From Oscheius dolichura (taxonomy: Eukaryota; Nematoda; Chromadorea; Rhabditida; Rhabditidae): a DNA stretch of 64,000 bases. The notes beneath the pieces were generated by a model that worked only from the letters and a program-made list of their open reading frames with translations, made no database searches and had not been told where the DNA came from. The translations under genes and the position numbers were made by a program. The stretch lies in contig OW051494.1 of the NCBI GenBank assembly GCA_932521035.1, positions 5,008,001 through 5,072,000 of the forward strand, read 5' to 3'. Positions within the stretch are counted from its first letter, which is position 1. Every line of letters begins with the position of its first letter. Of this stretch, positions 59,180 to 64,000 are shown in pieces.

Positions 59180-60976
59180 ATAAATCTCTCTTATTCCGCC
59201 CGCTTCTGCCTGTTCTTTGGAATGTCGTTCCCGTCTCGTTTTATGCTAATTCACCTTCACCCTTTGCACAATGCCCACCATCTCCTCCCTTTCTTCGAGG
59301 AAAAAGGTGCCATCCTCCCCGTCCCCCGAGAAGAAACCTTTTCAGAGGAGCGTCTTCCTGCTGACGAGGATGATATCTCTGCTGGGGAGCAGCTCGAAAA
59401 AGGAGGACCGAGTGGTGCGAGTTCAATCGGGCTGGTTCGGTAAGTAAATGTAATCGTATTAGGCGAAAGCATAATTGTCGGTGAAATGTAGGACGACGCC
59501 TCGATTACGCCCCGGGGCCCATTTGCACAAGGACACGCTCCTCTCTTTTCCATAATACACACCTCGAGAGCTCCTCTATTGACTCTGGCAGGGCATTGTA
59601 CCCGGCTGTTCCCCTCCCCCCTTGGATACCAGTTCCAATGTTTTGGTCTAGTAGTCTATAGTCTTACTTTCACTCTCGGCCGCTCGCTTCCCCGCTGGCT
59701 CGTGGTCTCCGTGGATTTCGATCTCCGAGTTGTTGACCAATGGTTTTTGAGTACTCCTCCTCCCTCCTCCCTTATATCGTTCCCGTGTTCCCCCTGTTCC
59801 CCCGAGGGGAGGAGGAGACCTTTGATGGACGGCTAACTGATAGCGACTAATCTCTGTCCTTGCCTGGTTTCTGCCCTTCGAGTGGCCATCCCGTCCTCGC
59901 CCCCGGCTGTCCTTCTCTCCTCCCTCTCTCTATTTCTCCCCTACCCCCTGCATCTCTCGCGCCCGGCCTCCATTCGCGCTAACCCTTTCCTGCCCATTTT
60001 CCCAATTTTCTATGTTTCTTTTTGTTCCATATCTGCAACACACGCCGTTTAAAACCTTCTCTCCTTTTTGAAAATCATTTGCCGTTTCTTTTTATAAAAT
60101 CTTGGATGTTCTAATGGGAAGCTGCCTTTCGCTGCAGTTTCTTTGATTTTGTATGCGAACAATAGGCGGAGAGGACAGTGTTTGGTATAGTGATAGCTGT
60201 CGGTGTGTTTGTTTCTGTCTCGTAAACACCGACTGTCTCCCTCAGATGGCCCAGTTGCCTCGGAAATGCTCCTCGTAAATTCATAGCCCGGGGCTGACCC
60301 TCCTTCAACCAGTCCGTCTCCCCGGAACGAGTCCCAGCCGTGGTTCAGTGTCTCTTTATTACTGCCTGATCAGTTGAGACTTTCCTTTCGGGGGCTCGCT
60401 CAAGAGGGGAGAATGGACTGCAAACAGTTCCCCTGACAATCGATGCCCATGCTCTTCACATGTCCCGGACCATTCCCACCGTGACCAAAGCAGCAGCTCC
60501 TCACGAATCTCCCTTCTCTCCCCTAATCCGACACTTTCCCCGCCGCCGACGGAAATAGCTCCTTTATTTGATCGTCTTTCTTTTCGATCCCCTGCCTCCC
60601 GTTACGGACTGTCAGACTCCTTCCCTTCTGGGCCGAGTCCCCGTGTCCGGCCTCAATCGATTGCCCCCATATCGATGAAGTCGGAGGTTTACCTGCACTC
60701 ATATGAGAGCATTAGGTGTGCCGCTTTGCCCGGCCTAATCAATTGGCTTTTCGAGGCCCCGTTCGGTCTGCTCCAGGCCTTATCGTTTTCATCGTCCTCC
60801 CTCTTTTTACCCGGGAAGACTTGCCGCCCTTACGAAGCAGTGTCCCACCTATCGACAGTACACACACCCTTTCCTTCCCCTGCCTCCGGTGTCGCGACCG
60901 ACCAATCAATACAGTTCAAGCCTCGCTCTCTGACCCATCCTTACCCCGTAGAGCAGATATTTCAGAAGGTTCTGGG
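59180..60976. other. 1.8 kb between PFAS and SPOP, no gene recognised
   Basis: Pyrimidine-rich stretches (59860-60010) and several short frames. A possible exon near 59345-59441 (reading MISLLGSSSKKEDRVVRV, with a GTAAGT donor) has no identifiable partner. The 3' end presumably contains the SPOP promoter and 5'UTR. Confidence 0.35.
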
Positions 60977-62576
60977 ATGGCTGACGATGGTGCAGCTCAG
61001 GACGACGCCGTATCGGGAGGACTGGGACAACTGATGCCGGGGATGAGACCCTCGTCGCCCCTGCCCTCAGCTTCCCATCACCCGGATCCGCTGATGCCCG
61101 TCGCCGAAAACTGGTGTCACACCCAGGTCGGTCCTCCTTCCGTTTCGTTTTCCCGCTGAAAGCGAACTTTTCGTGCGTTCGTCGCTCGTGTCATGGTCAC
61201 ATGGCGACTATTGTGTGTGGTCCCGAAGCGATTTGAGAGAGGAGCTCTTCCAGGTGAAAGTGGTTAAATTCAACTACATGTGGACGATAAACAACTTCTC
61301 GTTCTGTCGGGAGGAGATGGGCGAGGTGCTCAAGTCGTCCACCTTCTCGGCTGGGGCCAACGACAAGCTCAAGTGGTGTCTCCGGATCAACCCGAAGGGA
61401 CTGGACGAGGAGTCCCGCGACTACCTCTCCCTCTACCTGCTCCTCGTCCAATGCAACAAGAACGAGGTCCGGGCCAAGTTCAAGTTCTCCATTCTGAACG
61501 CGAAACGGGAAGAGACCAAGGCGATGGGTAGGGAGGCACCCACGGAACAGAACAGGCCATGGTTTCAGAATCACAGAGGGCGTACCGATTTGTACAGGGA
61601 AAGGACTGGGGATTTAAGAAGTTCATCCGGAGGGACTTCCTCCTCGACGAGTCCAACGGTCTCCTCCCCGACGACCGGCTGAGCATCTTCTGTGAGGTAT
61701 CCCTTGTATTCTTATGTAGAGACCGCGCTTTCTCTAGGTGTCCGTGGTGGCCGAGACGGTGAATGTGACGGGACAGACGAATGCTGCCCAGTTCAAGGTG
61801 CCCCTCTGCAATCTGAGTAGCGACATGAGCTCGCTCTTCGAGAACTGTTCCTTCAGCGACTGTATCCTCGTCGCCGGCACCCCCGACACCCCCAAAACCT
61901 CTTTCAAGGTTCGAACTTCTCAATAAGGTCACTCCTTCGAATTCAGGTGCACAAAGCCATTCTGGCAGCCCGGTCGCCGGTGTTCAAGGCGATGTTCGAG
62001 ACGGGGCTGGCCGAGTCGTCGAGCAACGAGATAAAAGTGGAGGACCAGGACCCGGAAGTGATGCGGGAGATGCTCTACTTCATGTAGGTTGTCCCCGGGC
62101 ACAGAGCACCTCTTCCTCTTAGGTACACGGGCAACGCCCCTAACGTGGACCAGATGGCTCAGAACCTCATAGCCGCAGCGGACAAATATCACCTGGATAG
62201 GTTAAAGGTCTGTCGCCTGCCCCTGCCCCAAACAGACGACAATTCCAGGTGATGTGTGAGCAGGCCCTTTGCGCGGCGTTGACGGCCGAGAACGCGTGTG
62301 TCACCCTGGTTTTGGCGGACTTGTACTCTGCCGAACAGCTCCGGACACACGCCATCAACTACATCAACGTCAACGCGACCGAGGTATGGCAAGAAGGGGG
62401 CCGAGTGGACTCTCCCGGTTCAGGTGATGGCATCAGATGGCTGGAACGACCTCGTCACGGGCCACCCATCTCTCTTGGCAGAGGTTTTCAGAGCGTTGGC
62501 AACTAACCAGACACCTCCCGTCATCAGCGCCCAGCCTCCAAAGAAAAGGATAAAGCACTGTTCGACACTGTACTGA
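60977..62576 (+). CDS. SPOP: SPOP, MATH-BTB adaptor of cullin-3 ubiquitin ligase
   Basis: The N terminus is Pro/Ser-rich, then AENWCHTQ. The MATH domain follows ([73 protein letters not shown]), keeping the substrate-cleft Tyr, Phe, Trp and Phe positions. Next is the BTB domain ([33 protein letters not shown]), a BACK-like segment ([28 protein letters not shown]) and a C-terminal nuclear signal (PPKKRIKH). SPOP brings nuclear substrates to CUL3-RBX1. Introns are 30-45 nt except the first (about 125 nt). ATATTTCAG lies 11 bases before the ATG. Confidence 0.95.
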
Positions 62577-62754
62577 TCCGCGTCTCTTTCTGTGATCACT
62601 CGAGCTCTATTGTACATTCGGTCCCTCGAGCTGCCTCTACGGGTACATCGAAGCCACTACGCTTTTCGCTTTGACTAAAATACACCTACCAACATGTATC
62701 AGATTTGCCTCAATGAATTTTCCCACTTTCCGGGAGCCCTTTTATTTTTTTTTT

Positions 62755-62845
62755 GGAGTTGGCGCAATGGCGCAGTGGCGTAGGCTGCTCGCGACGTGCG
62801 AGCGACCAAAGTTCGACTCCGCCGAGCGGACAGATTGAGTTGGTG
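62755..62845 (+). repeat. tRNA-derived SINE-like head with A and B boxes
   Basis: A perfect A box (TGGCGCAGTGG, 62768-62778) and a good B box (GTTCGACTCC, 62811-62820) are spaced as in a tRNA. Between them a 5-bp anticodon stem (GCTCG/CGAGC) encloses a 7-nt loop that would give ACG. The acceptor stem and T stem do not pair, so it is not a working tRNA gene. A T-rich stretch lies just before it. A SINE or tRNA pseudogene is the best reading. Confidence 0.6.
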
Positions 62846-63259
62846 CTATAGTCCATTTCAAATGGAATAAATTGACTCCGTGTACTTACCTGGAGTCAAA
62901 TAAACCATCAAAAATACATAAAAATGCATATAATAGAGTTTAGCATTGGGGCGCGCAGACCTTTAAAGTGCCGGGTACGGCGAGCAGTGCTCGCACAGGT
63001 CCTTTCGTACACAAAAATGTGTACGAGAGCAGATTTACTGCTATTTGTTAAAAATCATTTTCGCTCGTTTTTTATTCCTTGCATTTCTTTATTTCAAAAT
63101 GATCAGCAGAAGCTAGCGAATCATATGCAACAAAGAATAAAATGCGAAAATACAAAATGACGAGTTTTCAATCAAATTCAAATTGCCAGAAAAGGCGCCA
63201 AAGACAAATTCTACAGTAATTCGTGCACAACCAAATTAGTGCGAGACTGTCCCTTTAAC

Positions 63260-63302
63260 CCAAGGCAAAAAAATGTTCACTTTTGAACATTTTTTGCCTT
63301 GG
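63260..63302. repeat. Near-perfect 20-bp palindrome
   Basis: CCAAGGCAAAAAAATGTTCA at 63260-63279 pairs with 63284-63302, which differs only by one fewer A/T in the homopolymer. The spacer is 4 nt. Confidence 0.7.
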
Positions 63303-63409
63303 TCCCCCCTTTGGTGTTTTTCGTTCAAGTTGGAAATTTTTTAAAAATAGGTTCATTCGATAGCGCCTCTGGCCGTCAGATAGCTGAGCTGGTTTCTAAC
63401 GGTTTGGAA

Positions 63410-63534
63410 CGTCACAGTGAGGAATCGACAGCGTTTTACCAGAATTAAGCCTTTTTCTATGAATGGTCTACTTTTGTCAAGGCTTAGAGAAGGGCTTAAT
63501 TCTGGTAAAACGTTGTCGATTCCTCACTGTGACG
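63410..63534. repeat. 42-bp inverted repeat with a 41-nt loop
   Basis: 63410-63451 and 63493-63534 are reverse complements over 42 bp with one mismatch. The outer ends begin CGTCACAGTGAGG. The transcript would fold into a long hairpin. The size suits a very small MITE or a hairpin RNA precursor. Confidence 0.75.
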
Positions 63535-63717
63535 CTCCCAAGCTGATGAAAGAAATTCTCCTTGTAGACGGCGAGAGACACCATCGAATGAATCTACTCT
63601 CATCTCCCAGTAAAAAATTTCTTGAAATGGAAAATTCGGGCAAAAATGGGTTAAACTCGAAAAATTTGAAGGTCTGAACCGCGCGGGAAAAGTTTTTCCA
63701 TTTGAAACAGACTATAG

Positions 63718-64000
63718 TTCTCTCAAAGCTCGTGCCTAATTACTGTCCGAAAATTGTAGAGAGTCCATTGAGCAGTTTCCTTTATACCTCGGAGCAAAAG
63801 GATTCGACAGTTTCCCACATTTATCTTTTTGAGTAGTACCCGTTTATTGACGACACCCGTTCACTTGAGCAATCACAACAACCCGTACGTTTTGAGATCT
63901 CGCGTCAGAGTGTTCAAATCACGTAACCAAGCATCCTGCCAACTGCTGTTTTGGGCTGTGGCCAGCTGTGCCTCAGTCGATTTTTGCGAGAGGCGTTGAA
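63718..64000. other. Terminal 280 bp, nothing recognised
   Basis: No coding frame, RNA gene or repeat was recognised. Confidence 0.3.

Larger units (their letters stand above)
62846..63717. mobile_element. Possible element bounded by imperfect inverted ends, with internal hairpins
   Basis: CTATAGTCCATTTCAAATGG at 62846-62865 is matched in inverse orientation by 63698-63717 (18 of 20 positions). The right end, read inward, begins CTATAGTCTGT, the same outer sequence as the MITE at 9967-10144. Inside are an 8-bp hairpin (62872-62899), a 20-bp palindrome (63260-63302) and a 42-bp hairpin (63410-63534). No transposase frame is visible. Confidence 0.4.

Noticed and set aside
62761-62832. A functional tRNA-Arg(ACG) gene
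   Set aside because: A and B boxes and the anticodon arm fit, but the acceptor and T stems do not pair, so it is better read as a SINE head or pseudogene.

Overview
This is a gene-dense stretch of nuclear DNA from an animal, almost certainly a bilaterian. The evidence is the gene content: a neurobeachin/LRBA-type BEACH protein with a mab-21-like gene inside it, non-muscle-type myosin regulatory light chain, an LMO7/LIMCH1-type PDZ-LIM protein, a vesicular-glutamate-transporter-like SLC17, SPOP, and MRE11. Introns are GT-AG and very short, mostly about 35-45 nt. Intergenic gaps between neighbours are often only 100-300 bp. I cannot name the phylum. Several compact animal lineages with short introns would fit (for example miniaturised, parasitic or mesozoan-like animals, or appendicularian tunicates), and nothing here decides between them.

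Layout. 1-760: 3' end of a GPATCH1-like gene (+). 868-3600: poorly identified genes, namely a tail-anchored protein (-), the end of an unknown gene (+) and an orphan zinc-ribbon-like exon (-). 3600-7196: no convincing gene. 7197-9442: SLC17/VGLUT-like transporter (+). 9967-10144: a MITE-like inverted-repeat element. 10419-12658: PDPK1-like kinase and MRPL30 (+). 12829-17750: calnexin and PAN3 (-). 19513-31601: a 12-kb neurobeachin/LRBA gene (-) with a mab-21-like gene (22998-24475, +) inside one of its introns. 32264-33433: a small secreted/membrane protein and myosin regulatory light chain (-). 34461-37079: COQ5 and POLDIP2 (+). 38687-39723: coiled-coil protein (-). 39841-45333: small charged ORF and LMO7-like gene (+). 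45448-47839: MRE11 (-). 48039-59179: CCDC134, LRRC59 and PFAS (+), with a leucine-rich-repeat receptor gene nested in a PFAS intron on the same strand. 60977-62576: SPOP (+). 62700-63720: repeats, namely a tRNA-derived SINE-like head and several inverted repeats.

Most genes are unrelated housekeeping functions: mRNA deadenylation (PAN3), DNA repair (MRE11), purine synthesis (PFAS), ubiquinone synthesis (COQ5), mitochondrial translation (MRPL30), ER folding (calnexin, CCDC134, LRRC59) and ubiquitin ligation (SPOP). The main points of interest are: the mab-21-in-neurobeachin arrangement, which matches the vertebrate NBEA/MAB21L1 and LRBA/MAB21L2 pairs; a VGLUT-like transporter that has lost all three charged residues of the known glutamate-transport triad; splice-acceptor-like sequences directly before many start codons, suggesting spliced-leader trans-splicing or tiny 5'UTR introns; and a receptor gene nested in a purine-synthesis gene.

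Gene ends are given from the first recognised start codon to the stop. Exon boundaries were read by eye from GT-AG sites and protein-family continuity, and no alignment or search was run.
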